From JAAYCB01 sp012744395 (GTDB lineage: Bacteria > Planctomycetota > Planctomycetia > Pirellulales > Thermoguttaceae): DNA of 39,693 nucleotides. The DNA lies in contig JAQVNJ010000046.1 in the NCBI GenBank assembly GCA_028703175.1, positions 1 through 39,693 of the forward strand, read 5' to 3'. This document shows positions 15,281 to 24,022 of this stretch, one piece after another. The notes beneath the pieces were generated by a model. That model had not been told where the DNA came from. It did not search any database and was given only the letters and a program-made list of their open reading frames with translations. Numbering within the stretch: the first letter of the stretch is position 1; every line of letters begins with the position of its first letter. A program made the position numbers and the translations under genes.

Positions 15281-16570
15281 TCAAGCGGCGGCTTCCGCAA
15301 TGCGGTCGCGATGGAAGAACAGGAAGCGCGCCACAGCGATCGCCACGGCGCCGACGAGGTAGGCCGACGACATCATCGCGAAGCCATAGGAAAGGCCGTG
15401 GCCTGGAGCGAACAGCTCGCGGCACTTGCCCAAGATCCAGGGGGAAGTCGAGCCGACGAGGAAGGCCACCATGACGGCGATCGCCACGGCCGACGCTCGG
15501 TAGCGCGGCTCGACCACTTGGAACATCGCCGCGTGCGTATTCGATTCGTAAAGTCCGCGGAAGAAGCCGAACGCCGCCAGCCCAACGCAGGCGATCAGCA
15601 GGTTCGGCGCCAATCCCATGAGCACGATCGAGGGGACGCCGAGGGCCATCGCGACGATCTGGAGTTCGAGGCGCGAAGAGGGGCGTTTCCTCGCCCAGCG
15701 GTCCGAAAGCGGCCCGCCGATACTGATCCCGACCAGCGCCGGCAGGTGATGCCAGAACATCGAATAGCCGCCGGCCAGGGCGAGCGAGAGGTTCTGCTTC
15801 TCCCGCAGGAACTCCGGCGCCCAGACGACAAAGCCGTTGTTCACGAAGACGATCGCCGTGAGGCCGGCGGTGATCAGCGCCGCGGTGGGAACGCGAAAGA
15901 TGATGCCCATCGACTCAAGCAGGCCGGCGGCGTTGGGGGCCTGGCCGGCGGCGGCCGGTTGTTCGGGCGCGTCCTTGAGTCGGAAGACGAAGACCAGCCC
16001 GAGGAGAATTCCGCAGCCGCCGAAGGCGTAGAAGGCCGATCGCCATCCCCAGTTCTCCGCGATCCACCCGCCGAGAAAGCCGCTGGTCATCACGCCGACG
16101 TAGAGCGCGGCCTGGTGGAGCGAGAGGGCCAAGGCGCGGGTCCGCTGGTGGAACCTGGCCATCAAGGGGTAGGCGGCGGGTGAGTAGAAGGCCTCGCCGC
16201 CGGCGGTGGCCACGCTCCGCAGCAGGAGCAGTCCGAACAGGCCCTGGACGCACCCCGTGAAGAGCGTCGCCGAACTCCAGAAGATCAGACTGATCGTGAT
16301 GATCCGGTTCTTCTTCAGCCTGTCGCCGACAATCCCGGCCAGGGGCATCATCAGGGCCATTGTGAGGAACAGCACGGAGCCGACCAGGCCGAGTTGCGAA
16401 TCGGTCAACTTCAGGTCGGCGCGAATCTCGGAAATCACCACGCCGAAAATCGCCCGATCGCCCTGATGGAAGAAGAACGCCAAGCAGAGCAGCAGGAGCA
16501 GCTCCCAGGGGTAGTAGCGGTGCAGGGGACGCCCGGCCAAGTCCACTTGCGGAGTCGCGGTCTGGTTCAT
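15281..16570 (-). CDS. MFS transporter, organic-anion/sugar-acid or spinster-like type
   Basis: 429 residues from ATG 16568-16570 (AGGAG about 12 bases upstream); a TTG seven codons earlier is possible but weaker. Twelve membrane helices are expected. TM1 reads LLLLLCLAFFFHQGDRAIFGVVI, with the D-R pair in the first helix typical of anion:cation symporters and spinster-like MFS proteins. The loop 2-3 motif is GIVGDRLKKNR, and the repeat copy is GGPLSDRWARKRPSSR. No large extra domain. It follows the metallo-beta-lactamase-fold gene on the same strand after 148 bases, so the two may be co-expressed, but the substrate is unknown. It converges with the POT transporter across 42 bases. Confidence 0.88.
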   Translation of the reverse strand: MNQTATPQVDLAGRPLHRYYPWELLLLLCLAFFFHQGDRAIFGVVISEIRADLKLTDSQLGLVGSVLFLTMALMMPLAGIVGDRLKKNRIITISLIFWSSATLFTGCVQGLFGLLLLRSVATAGGEAFYSPAAYPLMARFHQRTRALALSLHQAALYVGVMTSGFLGGWIAENWGWRSAFYAFGGCGILLGLVFVFRLKDAPEQPAAAGQAPNAAGLLESMGIIFRVPTAALITAGLTAIVFVNNGFVVWAPEFLREKQNLSLALAGGYSMFWHHLPALVGISIGGPLSDRWARKRPSSRLELQIVAMALGVPSIVLMGLAPNLLIACVGLAAFGFFRGLYESNTHAAMFQVVEPRYRASAVAIAVMVAFLVGSTSPWILGKCRELFAPGHGLSYGFAMMSSAYLVGAVAIAVARFLFFHRDRIAEAAA

Positions 16571-16718
16571 CTTCGGAATCGTCTCCTGCAATTGCCGACC
16601 CGCGATGACCGGGGCAAACCGCCCGCCAGGCGCCGCCGGGCGATGCGGTCACCGAGGTCGCGAATCCGCACCAGCTTACCGCCGGCCCGGAGCGAGATCA
16701 ACGCCGCGACATCGGGCA

Positions 16719-18068
16719 TCAACCGGATGGATACGGCCCGAACGTGTTCTTGACACGGCAACTCTCGGAGGTGTCGTCGACGATCACCACGCGAAAGCTG
16801 CCGCCGCCGGGCGCAACCCGCAAGACGATGTGGCCGGAGTCGCTGGCCAGTTTGTCGAGGCCACCGATCACCAGCCGCGTGGCGTGGTGCAGGTCGGTGG
16901 CGAAAACGTCGCGGGGGCCCGGATAGATCCGCGTCGAGCGGATCCGGTTCCAGACGCTCAAGGTCGGATGCCCCGAATCCCAGACCGAGATCGTCCAGAC
17001 GCGGGGGCGGAGCGCGGCAACGAGGAATTCGTTCTGCGAATCGACGTAGCCGTGGTGGTCCAGGATGGCCGCTTCCACCGGGCCGACGGCCCTCGCCACC
17101 GGCGTCTCCACGTCATGCCAGGGCGGCATGCCGCTCGGTGGAACGCCCGGGATGTCGCCGCCGTTGAAGTAGTCGAACTCGCCATAACTGAGGCGGAATG
17201 AAATGCTGCACATATTCTCGTGCGGCCAGTCGGGGCGGGGGACCGTCTCCAGGGCGGGGAAATGGTTCTGCGTCGACGTGCCCTGGCCGGTCCAGATCTC
17301 TCCGTTGGCGCCCACGTTGCGGAACGCGAAGCCCGGATACTTGTTCGCGTCGCGGCGCAAGACCACCTGGTCGTTGCGCCCGGGCACGAAGCGTTCCACT
17401 TTCAGAGCATTGTGCTCAATCTGCCAATTGACGAAAGCCCGGTAGTTCTTCGTGGCGTCGTCGTCGAGTGGCCGGGGATAGTCGTAGTCGGGCCAGCCGC
17501 GATCGAGGAGCGTGCCGATCTTGAGCTTCTCGCCGACAAAGGTCAGCCCGGTGAGTCGGTAGGCGCCGCAAGCCGCGGGAGGCGAATTCTCCGCGGGGCC
17601 GCCGATGTGATCGTCATGAAAGTGGGTCACGAGTGCATAATCGAGCGCTGGCCGCGGGTCGTGGGCCAAGGCGCGGCGAATGTAGCGGACAATTCGCTCG
17701 CCGGCCGGTTGCGTGCCGTCGGGGCGATCGGGGGTGTGCCGGGGCGTTTTGACGGGCAGTTCGCCGGCATCGACGAGCATCGTCGTGCCGTCGGGAAAGA
17801 CGTAGAGCGCGGCATTCCCGCGGCCGGTGCTGATCTGGTGGATGTCGAGCATCCCGGCCCGCCAGGGCGAGATCGGCTCTCCGGCAGGATCCTCGCCGCG
17901 GGCCGCCGACGCGCAGGGGATCAACAGGCCGATGCACAGAAACGCGCTCCACGCGGCCTGAACCGGGCGGGCAGCGGGCAGATGGGCGGCGACCGCCGGG
18001 CCGCCCGCAGTCGTGGCCAACTTCAGAAGATTGTGCCGGCTAGGGGGATCGTTGATCCTGATTTGCAT
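16719..18068 (-). CDS. Exported metallo-beta-lactamase-fold hydrolase, ComEC-like domain
   Basis: 449 residues; GGAGAG lies 6 bases before the ATG. A long N-terminus with a hydrophobic stretch (about 38-56, AWSAFLCIGLLIPCASA) suggests export. The domain begins MLDIHQISTGRGNAALYVFPDG and TTMLVDAGE, the pattern of the C-terminal hydrolase domain of ComEC/Rec2, then has the zinc motif THFHDDHIGG (His149, His151, Asp153, His154). A later NGGDIPG (Asp ligand) and ILDHHGYVDSQNEFLVAALRP complete the fold. It stands alone without ComEC membrane helices. Substrate is unknown: phosphodiester, ester or lactone are all possible. Its partner downstream is an MFS transporter. Family fold is sure; role is open. 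Confidence 0.85.
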   Translation of the reverse strand: MQIRINDPPSRHNLLKLATTAGGPAVAAHLPAARPVQAAWSAFLCIGLLIPCASAARGEDPAGEPISPWRAGMLDIHQISTGRGNAALYVFPDGTTMLVDAGELPVKTPRHTPDRPDGTQPAGERIVRYIRRALAHDPRPALDYALVTHFHDDHIGGPAENSPPAACGAYRLTGLTFVGEKLKIGTLLDRGWPDYDYPRPLDDDATKNYRAFVNWQIEHNALKVERFVPGRNDQVVLRRDANKYPGFAFRNVGANGEIWTGQGTSTQNHFPALETVPRPDWPHENMCSISFRLSYGEFDYFNGGDIPGVPPSGMPPWHDVETPVARAVGPVEAAILDHHGYVDSQNEFLVAALRPRVWTISVWDSGHPTLSVWNRIRSTRIYPGPRDVFATDLHHATRLVIGGLDKLASDSGHIVLRVAPGGGSFRVVIVDDTSESCRVKNTFGPYPSG

Positions 18069-18358
18069 GGTGTCTCTCCAGATCGCGCCGTGATGGAACC
18101 GCCGCTGGATGGCGTGCCACGATTCTAGTCGTTCCGGCGGCGGAGTCGCAAGCGGCGGCCGCCGGGATCGGGAGAGCCAACCAGGCCTCAGGGCCAGTCC
18201 GCGCCGCGGAGGTCGGCCCGGCAGCGTTGACAGACGCCCCGCGGGAGGGGAGAATCAGGCCATCGATCCTTCCAGCCACCGTGCCGCTGCGCGCGGCCGC
18301 CGCGCTGATCGACGGAATGTTTCGTCTTCCCTCTTTCCGCTCTGCCAGGAGTACGCTC

Positions 18359-19327
18359 GTGACCGCTCCGTGGATCACCTACCGCCCGGAACTGAAGGTG
18401 TTGGATTGCACGATCCGAGACGGCGGCCTTGTCAACGACCACCGGTTCGACGACGAGTTCGTCAGGGCGGTCTACGAGGCGTGCGTTGAGGCGGGAATCG
18501 ATTACATGGAGATCGGCTACAAGGCGTCGAAGGAGATGTTCTCGACGGAGCAGTACGGCCCCTGGAAGTTCTGCGACGAGGAGGACGTCCGCCGCGTCGT
18601 CGGCGAGAATGCCACGCCGCTGAAGATTTCGGTGATGGCCGATGCGGGCAAATCGGACTGGCGGACCGACATCCTTCCCAAGGACCAGAGCGTGATCGAC
18701 ACGATTCGGGTGGCGTTCTATGTCCACCAGGTGTCGGAAGCCGTCGACATGATCAAGGATGCCGCGGACAAGGGCTACGAGGCGACTGCCAACCTGATGG
18801 CCGTTTCCACGGCCAAGGAGGAAGAGATCGATCAGGCCCTGGAAGTCCTGGCGGAATCGCCGGCCAGCCAGCTCGTCGTGGTCGACAGCTTCGGCTCGCT
18901 CTATGCAGAGCAGATCGAGCGGCTGGTCAAGAAGTACATCCAGTATGGGAAGGCGTCGGACAAGGAAGTCGGCATGCACGCCCACAACAACCAGCAGCTC
19001 GCGTTCGCCAACACGATCGAGGCGATCATCCATGGCGCCAACCGGGTGGATGCATCGATGGCCGGCCTAGGCCGCGGGGCGGGCAACTGCCCGATGGAAC
19101 TGTTGATCGGTTTCCTGCGGAACCCGAAGTTCAAGATCCGGCCGATCTACGAGGTCCTTCAGGAGCACCTCGAGCCCCTGCGGGCCTCGGTCGAATGGGG
19201 GCCGTACCCGGAATTCGCGATCACGGGCCAACTCAACGAACACCCGCGGTCCGCGATCGCGGCGCGACGCGGCGAGTTGAAGAACCGCTTCGTGGAGTTT
19301 TACGACAAGATGACGAGCGACGTGTAG
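18359..19327 (+). CDS. DRE-TIM metallolyase-type aldolase (HMGL-like)
   Basis: 322 residues starting at GTG 18359, which has AGGAG 7 bases upstream; the in-frame region before it (to 18227) is not protein-like. The TIM-barrel metallo-aldolase signature is clear: KVLDCTIRDGG (Arg20, Asp21), the metal-binding GMHAHNN (His207, His209), and GLGRGAGNCPMELL (237-250). This resembles the HMG-CoA lyase / 4-hydroxy-2-oxovalerate aldolase / isopropylmalate-synthase-like superfamily. The protein lacks the regulatory domain of synthases and the DmpG C-terminal helices. Planctomycete genomes carry such proteins as 'aldolase catalytic domain' proteins with no known substrate. It is cytoplasmic and stands alone, converging on the thioredoxin-protease gene. 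Confidence 0.88.
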   Translation: MTAPWITYRPELKVLDCTIRDGGLVNDHRFDDEFVRAVYEACVEAGIDYMEIGYKASKEMFSTEQYGPWKFCDEEDVRRVVGENATPLKISVMADAGKSDWRTDILPKDQSVIDTIRVAFYVHQVSEAVDMIKDAADKGYEATANLMAVSTAKEEEIDQALEVLAESPASQLVVVDSFGSLYAEQIERLVKKYIQYGKASDKEVGMHAHNNQQLAFANTIEAIIHGANRVDASMAGLGRGAGNCPMELLIGFLRNPKFKIRPIYEVLQEHLEPLRASVEWGPYPEFAITGQLNEHPRSAIAARRGELKNRFVEFYDKMTSDV

Positions 19328-19387
19328 GCGTGGCTGTCCGCGGGGGCCGTCCCCTTTGGGCCCGCTTCACTTGTTCTCGGCAGACTG

Positions 19388-19408
19388 CGCCGCCTCGCGG
19401 CGTTTCTC
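19388..19408 (+). terminator. Intrinsic terminator after the aldolase gene
   Basis: CGCCGC (19388-19393), a 3-base loop and GCGGCG (19397-19402), followed by TTTCT. It sits between two convergent genes, exactly before the stop codon of the opposite gene. Confidence 0.5.
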
Positions 19409-20917
19409 CTAGCGCCGCGTGAATCCTTCGGCGGTAAGCCTTTCGACGAGGGCGGGCGACGCGTTTTCGAACACGAAGACTTCGCTTCGCGACTCGGGGT
19501 CGCCCTTGGGGCGGACGATACAGACGATCTCCGCGCCCTGGGCCTGCCGGCGGAGGAGTTCGTCCATGAGGCGCTGTTCATCGGACGCAAGCGGCGCGGC
19601 AACTCCGGGGCGCACCGCGTCGAGGCCGCTCCCGCGACTGCCGGTTTCGAGGATGATCGGGTCGGGCACCGGTTTGGTACGCGACATCGGGGGGGCGGCC
19701 ACGTCGACCATCGGCGCCTGGGCCACCGCGTTGGGCGGCACCCGTTCGGCGCTGCCCGGCGGTTGGTCGGCGTAGACGAACGAGAGGCCGGCATCGTCGA
19801 GTTGCTGATGGATCGATGGCAGGGCGGCGTAGAGCCCCTCGTTGTCTTCCGGGTCGGCTGCATTGCAGACGCCGATCACGAGCCCCTCGCTGGAGAACAA
19901 CCCGCCGCCGCTGCGTCCCTGGACGGGCAACCCGCCGACCTCGATGTTTGGCGGTCCCAGGTACTTGTCCCGCGCTGTCACCCGGTTGCGGCGCACCGAG
20001 GGGGGGTCGCCGTGGTTGCAGCCCAGATTGACGACCGGCGCGCCGATATCGACCGCGTAGTTCTTGGACGCCACTTTGGCGGTTTGCAGCGGTCCGGGCG
20101 CATCGATCATCAGGAGGCCGACGTCGCGCTTGTCGTCGAACGAGAGCAGTCGCCCCTCGACCGACTGCGACTCAGGGGAATTGAACAGCTCCACCTCGAT
20201 CAGACCACCCTCGCGGTACTCGCGAAAAATGTGCCCGCAGGTCAGAATCAAGGCCTTCCCTCCCCGTGCATCGATGATCGTGCCGGTGCCGGTGCTCGGT
20301 CCTTGCGCGTCGTGAACGCGGAGCCGCACGGTCACCGCGATCAGGTCCTTGTCCTGCAGGCGGCCCGGCATGGCGCCAGGCTGCCGGGGTCCCTGCGACG
20401 GGCTGATCGAGACCGGCTGAGCCGGAATGCCCGGCGCGGGTGCACGGGGGGCGGGGCCTGCGGGAACGCCAGGCGTACTCTCCATGGCGAGTGCCGATGG
20501 AGCGGATCTCTGCGGCAGCGGAATCGGCCCTGGCGAAGGCATCGGCCGGAGGCCTGGCTCGTCCGGGAGCCGTTTGGGTTCCGGCAATGCCGCGGTCGGC
20601 ATCTGGCTGCGGGCCTCGGCGAACATCGCCTCGAGGCGGTCGATGGGGGTGGTTCCCAGAATGCGGGAGGTCTCCCGGCCGCCGACCAGCATCACAAAGC
20701 AGGGGATTTTGCTGACCTGGTATTTTCGGGCAACTTCCCGGTCGCGGTCAAAATCGAGTTTTCTGATCCGATAGCCTTTTGCGATCAGCTTGTCGATAAC
20801 GGGCTCCATGCTGCGGCACGGTCTGCACCAACTCGCGGAAAAATCGAGCAGGACGGGCTCTTCCGCGCCCGCTCCGGTCAGGGCCAGAGCCACGATCGCT
20901 GCGTGCAATCCGCTCAT
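19409..20917 (-). CDS. Exported thioredoxin-domain / trypsin-like serine protease fusion
   Basis: 502 residues; AAAGGAGAT lies just before the ATG. A short signal (MSGLHAAIVALALTGAGA) is followed by a thioredoxin domain (about 19-105) with FSASWCRPCRSMEPV (redox Cys31, Cys34) and the cis-Pro IPCFVML. A Pro-rich linker (106-188) leads to a chymotrypsin-fold domain: GTGTIID and LTCGHIF (His229), RDVGLLMI (Asp265) and QGRSGGGLF (Ser336), so the triad is complete. GGGL replaces the usual GGP. After about 385 there is a Pro-rich segment and a C-terminal unit with IVCIVRPKGDPESRSEVFVF. The fusion suggests an envelope protease coupled to a disulfide-active domain, perhaps for quality control of oxidised proteins. 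It is divergent from the ROK gene across 907 bases. Confidence 0.88.
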   Translation of the reverse strand: MSGLHAAIVALALTGAGAEEPVLLDFSASWCRPCRSMEPVIDKLIAKGYRIRKLDFDRDREVARKYQVSKIPCFVMLVGGRETSRILGTTPIDRLEAMFAEARSQMPTAALPEPKRLPDEPGLRPMPSPGPIPLPQRSAPSALAMESTPGVPAGPAPRAPAPGIPAQPVSISPSQGPRQPGAMPGRLQDKDLIAVTVRLRVHDAQGPSTGTGTIIDARGGKALILTCGHIFREYREGGLIEVELFNSPESQSVEGRLLSFDDKRDVGLLMIDAPGPLQTAKVASKNYAVDIGAPVVNLGCNHGDPPSVRRNRVTARDKYLGPPNIEVGGLPVQGRSGGGLFSSEGLVIGVCNAADPEDNEGLYAALPSIHQQLDDAGLSFVYADQPPGSAERVPPNAVAQAPMVDVAAPPMSRTKPVPDPIILETGSRGSGLDAVRPGVAAPLASDEQRLMDELLRRQAQGAEIVCIVRPKGDPESRSEVFVFENASPALVERLTAEGFTRR

Positions 20918-21824
20918 CGAGGATCTCCTTTGACGGTCCGTTTTCGTGCGGGCTGCTCGTCAGCCGGCCAGCGCGAAGGCAAGCCGGCGATCGGCCGCGT
21001 TTCGAGAACGGAGGTTGGCAGGAAGGGCAGACTCCCGTCACGGAGATCACATGCCAAAGAAGGGCGAAGCCCGCCGCCAGCCTGACGCCAGCGGGCGCGA
21101 TTGGCCGGCCGATGCCAGCCAGCAACCGCACTCGAGCAAGCAAGCCGCATGGGCAACTTCCGTGTCACCTTCCGGTATGCCGATCGCCGGCAACCGCTGG
21201 CTGTCGAGACGTTCCGGCCACGATCCTTCGGCCGGTTCGGACTGGATGCCGTCGGTTGCGGAATCTGCGGGGTCGAAGTCCTTTTCGTTTTGCGGTTATC
21301 CACCGCGCCTCTCAGTCAAAACGCCGACGCTCTTCTGCGTCCAATACCCGTCCGGTCATTCCATGCAGCCGGTCGCGGCTGGTCACAGGCGACACGGTTC
21401 CAGTTCCCGGCTGCCGACCGGCGTCTCGGCGAGAGGCGGCTACGGGTGAGTGGGGCAATTCTGGCGTGAATCGCGATCTGAAGCAATCTCAAAATATCCT
21501 TTTTCGCCGCTCGCCCTCAAGAATCTGGGGATTCCCATCAAAAATCACTCAATCGTTGGCCCAAAACCCTTGTTGCCCCCTCTTTGGATATTGTTTGGCT
21601 GGATCTCAGGGTGGGCGTTTGGACGGCCGCGCGGTGCGATCAGGGGAACTGTTGCACTCGGTGCGGTTGGCGCGATTCTCGCCTCGCCGCACAGCGAAGG
21701 CCACCGCGAGCGGGCAGCTGCTCGGCCCGATTCGGTTTCCCGTTGCTCCCCCCAAGAGAAGCAAGTATACTGGCGTCCCTCTAACCGGCCCTTTGGACTA
21801 TTTTTGCGAGAAGACCAGACGAAG
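20918..21824. other. 907-base intergenic region, no convincing gene
   Basis: Lies between the divergent thioredoxin-protease and ROK genes. Several open frames cross it but none has recognisable domains, ribosome sites or protein-like composition. The stretch 21470-21600 is clearly lower in G+C than its surroundings. The only regulatory signal picked out is the ROK promoter at 21743-21771. It may hold decayed coding sequence or an unrecognised RNA. Confidence 0.45.
21743..21771 (+). promoter_or_regulatory. Predicted promoter of the ROK kinase/hydrolase operon
   Basis: TTGCTC (21743-21748), a 17-base spacer and TATACT (21766-21771). The start codon at 21825 is about 47 bases past the predicted transcription start. 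Confidence 0.45.
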
Positions 21825-22868
21825 ATGAGCCAGCAGCGAGAGTTTATTGCCGCCGGCGAGGCCCGTCCGCCGTTTTTTGCGGGAGTGGACCTTGGCGGTA
21901 CGAGCATCAAGATTGGAATTGTCGATGATTTGGGGCGTCCGCTGTCGTGGGTCAACGTTCCGACAGAAGTCGAGCAGGGGCCGGAAGAGGCCTGCCGGCG
22001 GATGGCTCGGGGGGTAGAGAACGCGATTGAGGTGGCGGGGATCGCGCGTTCGTCCGTGGTGCACGTGGGGCTTGGATCGCCGGGCACGATGGACATCCCG
22101 GCGGGGATGCTCCTTCTGCCGGTCAATCTGAAAGGCTGGGAGCACTTTCCGATCCGGGACCGCCTTGGGCACCACTGCGGGGTGCCCGTCGCCTTCGCCA
22201 ACGACGCCGGGGCGGCGGCCTATGGGGGATACTGGGTCGGTTCGGGCCAGCAGATGAAGAGCCTTGTTCTGCTGACGCTTGGCACCGGCATTGGTTGCGG
22301 GATCATCGTGAACGACTTTTCGATCGACGGCGAAAACAGTCACGGGGCGGAGTGCGGGCACATCCTCGTCGATCCATCCCCCGAGGCCCGCTGGTGCAAC
22401 TGCGGGCAGCGCGGCCACTTGGAGGCCTATGCCAGCGCCACGGCTGTCATCCGCCGGACGCAGGAGATGCTGGATGTGGGGCTGAAGACTTCGATCCACA
22501 AACGGATCGCGGACGGCGACGCGTTGACGCCGAAGTTGATCGCCGAGGAGGCGGAAGCCGGCGATCCGCTGTCAAACGAGATCATCATGGACACGGCCCG
22601 CTGGCTCGGCATCGGCTTGGTGACACTGATCCACACGATCGACCCAAGCGGGGTACTGCTGGGTGGCGCAATGACCTTCGGAGGCGGCGCGTCGGAACTC
22701 GGGCGGCGGTTCCTGGGCCGGATCAAGCAAGAGATCGATGCGCGGGCGTTTGCCCTGCTTGCCGAGCGGATCCAGGTCGAGTTTGCCTCCCTCGGGGCCG
22801 ACGCCGGCTATATCGGAGCGGCGGGCATTGCCAGGCTGGAACACATCAAAGCAAGGTCGCAGAAATGA
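21825..22868 (+). CDS. ROK-family sugar kinase (glucokinase-like)
   Basis: 347 residues from ATG 21825; the frame is open further upstream, but only from here does it match the family. ATP site GVDLGGTSIKIG (20-31), catalytic base Asp127 in FANDAGAAAYGGY, second phosphate loop LTLGTGIGCGI (151-160), EcGHI (His179) and the zinc site WCNCGQRGHLEAYAS. In standard ROK proteins the zinc is held by His-Cys-Cys-Cys; here the last Cys is His198, a variant I believe is common in planctomycetes. No DNA-binding domain, so it is a kinase and not a repressor. It would phosphorylate glucose or a related hexose. Its stop overlaps the ATG of the next gene (ATGA), giving tight translational coupling. Confidence 0.93.
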   Translation: MSQQREFIAAGEARPPFFAGVDLGGTSIKIGIVDDLGRPLSWVNVPTEVEQGPEEACRRMARGVENAIEVAGIARSSVVHVGLGSPGTMDIPAGMLLLPVNLKGWEHFPIRDRLGHHCGVPVAFANDAGAAAYGGYWVGSGQQMKSLVLLTLGTGIGCGIIVNDFSIDGENSHGAECGHILVDPSPEARWCNCGQRGHLEAYASATAVIRRTQEMLDVGLKTSIHKRIADGDALTPKLIAEEAEAGDPLSNEIIMDTARWLGIGLVTLIHTIDPSGVLLGGAMTFGGGASELGRRFLGRIKQEIDARAFALLAERIQVEFASLGADAGYIGAAGIARLEHIKARSQK

Positions 22869-23716
22869 CCATTTCGGCCTGTCGAGTGAGGAGAACCCTG
22901 GCAGCGCTGGCGGTGTTGCTGGCAGGTCTGGCGGCTGTTGCCCGCGCCGGCCAGGCCAGCCCGGCTGAGCCTGGAACGGGCCTGCCCGGGGCAGCTGATT
23001 CTTTCTACGGCTATGTTCGCCACGCCTTCGAGTTGGACGGCGTTCGCTGCTACGTCGTCGTGCCGCGCGAGGGGGCCAAGGGAAGGCCGTGGATCTGGCG
23101 AGCTCGATTCTTCGGCCATCAGCCCCAGGTGGACATCGCCCTGCTCGAACTCGGTTACCACCTGGCCTATACCGACGTCGCGGGGCTGTTCGGCTCTCCC
23201 AAGGCGGTTGAGCGTTTCGACCGGTTCTACGAATACCTGACGAGCCGGCACGGATTCGGGAAACGGCCGTTTCTTGAAGGCATGAGCCGCGGCGGGCTGA
23301 TCGTGTTGAACTGGGCGAGCCACAACCCGGACCGTGTATCAGCGGTCTATGTCGATGCGCCGGTGTGCGATATCCGAAGCTGGCCCGGCGGCAAGGGCAA
23401 GGGCAAGGGAAGCCCGGCCGACTGGCGGGCCTGCCTGGCGGCCTATGGGCTGACCGAAGAGGAGTCGGCCACGGCCAAGGTCAGCCCGATCGACCGGCTC
23501 GAGCCGCTCGCCAAGGCCAAGGTGCCGATCTTGAGCGTGTGTGGCGATGCCGACGAGGTTGTGCCGATTGAGGAGAACACGCGGGTTCTCCAGCAGCGCT
23601 ACGAGCGGCTCGGCGGTCCGATCGAAGTGATCGCCAAGCGGGGCGTCGGCCATCATCCGCACTGCCTCGAAGACCCGTCGCCAATCGTCGAATTTCTTCT
23701 GCGTCACGCCCGGTGA
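22865..23716 (+). CDS. Exported alpha/beta hydrolase
   Basis: 283 residues, start ATG 22865 overlapping the ROK stop by 4 bases. Signal peptide about 1-28 (LAALAVLLAGLAAVARA). The fold has the nucleophile elbow EGMSRGGLIV (Ser141), an acid in SVCGDADEVVP (Asp228 or Asp230) and the catalytic His in RGVGHHPH (His263 or His264). An FGHQPQVDIALLELGYHLAYTD segment forms the oxyanion side. A GKGKGKGS loop (176-183) is odd. Probably an esterase or acyl-sugar hydrolase acting in the periplasm. Coupling with a sugar kinase suggests it releases or de-esterifies a sugar that is later phosphorylated, but this is inference. Confidence 0.88.
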   Translation: MTISACRVRRTLAALAVLLAGLAAVARAGQASPAEPGTGLPGAADSFYGYVRHAFELDGVRCYVVVPREGAKGRPWIWRARFFGHQPQVDIALLELGYHLAYTDVAGLFGSPKAVERFDRFYEYLTSRHGFGKRPFLEGMSRGGLIVLNWASHNPDRVSAVYVDAPVCDIRSWPGGKGKGKGSPADWRACLAAYGLTEEESATAKVSPIDRLEPLAKAKVPILSVCGDADEVVPIEENTRVLQQRYERLGGPIEVIAKRGVGHHPHCLEDPSPIVEFLLRHAR

Positions 23717-23722
23717 CGCCGG

Positions 23723-24022
23723 GTGCTGCCGATCGTGGTCTCCTTGAAGGTGGGGCTGGACGGCGTCGGCGTCCACTCCCACGGGGGGTGGCTCTGGAAC
23801 TTGGAAATGCTCCGTTTCCAGTACTTGTACGTTGGTTTGCCTGGACTGGACCGCGTACAATACATGCAGGGAGACAACTGGCTGGGCGTCGCCCTATCGG
23901 CGCTGACGAGAATCCCGCCCGATCGGGTGGCTTGGTTGGGGGCGGAGGCCCCCTTGAGCGAGCAGGAGCGGTTCCTGCTCAGTGAGATTGCCTCGCTGGC
24001 CGATCTCCGCTTGCCTGGCGGC
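23723..24022 (+). pseudogene. Possible decayed or unrecognised coding segment
   Basis: A frame opening with GTG at 23723 encodes about 100 residues that look like real protein (LDRVQYMQGDNWLGVALSAL, PPDRVAWLGAEAPLSEQERF, LLSEIASLADLRLPGG), after which the same frame turns into Arg/Ser-rich sequence typical of non-coding GC-rich DNA. No ribosome site precedes the GTG, and it begins only 6 bases after the hydrolase stop. I do not recognise the family. It may be a gene fragment, or a real small gene with a frameshift near 24020. Confidence 0.3.

Noticed and set aside
19763..21085. Plus-strand frame of 440 codons
   Set aside because: Antisense to the thioredoxin-protease gene, running into a non-coding gap.
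21450..21824. N-terminal extension of the ROK kinase
   Set aside because: The frame is open but the sequence upstream of 21825 has no ROK similarity, and a promoter lies inside it at 21743-21771.
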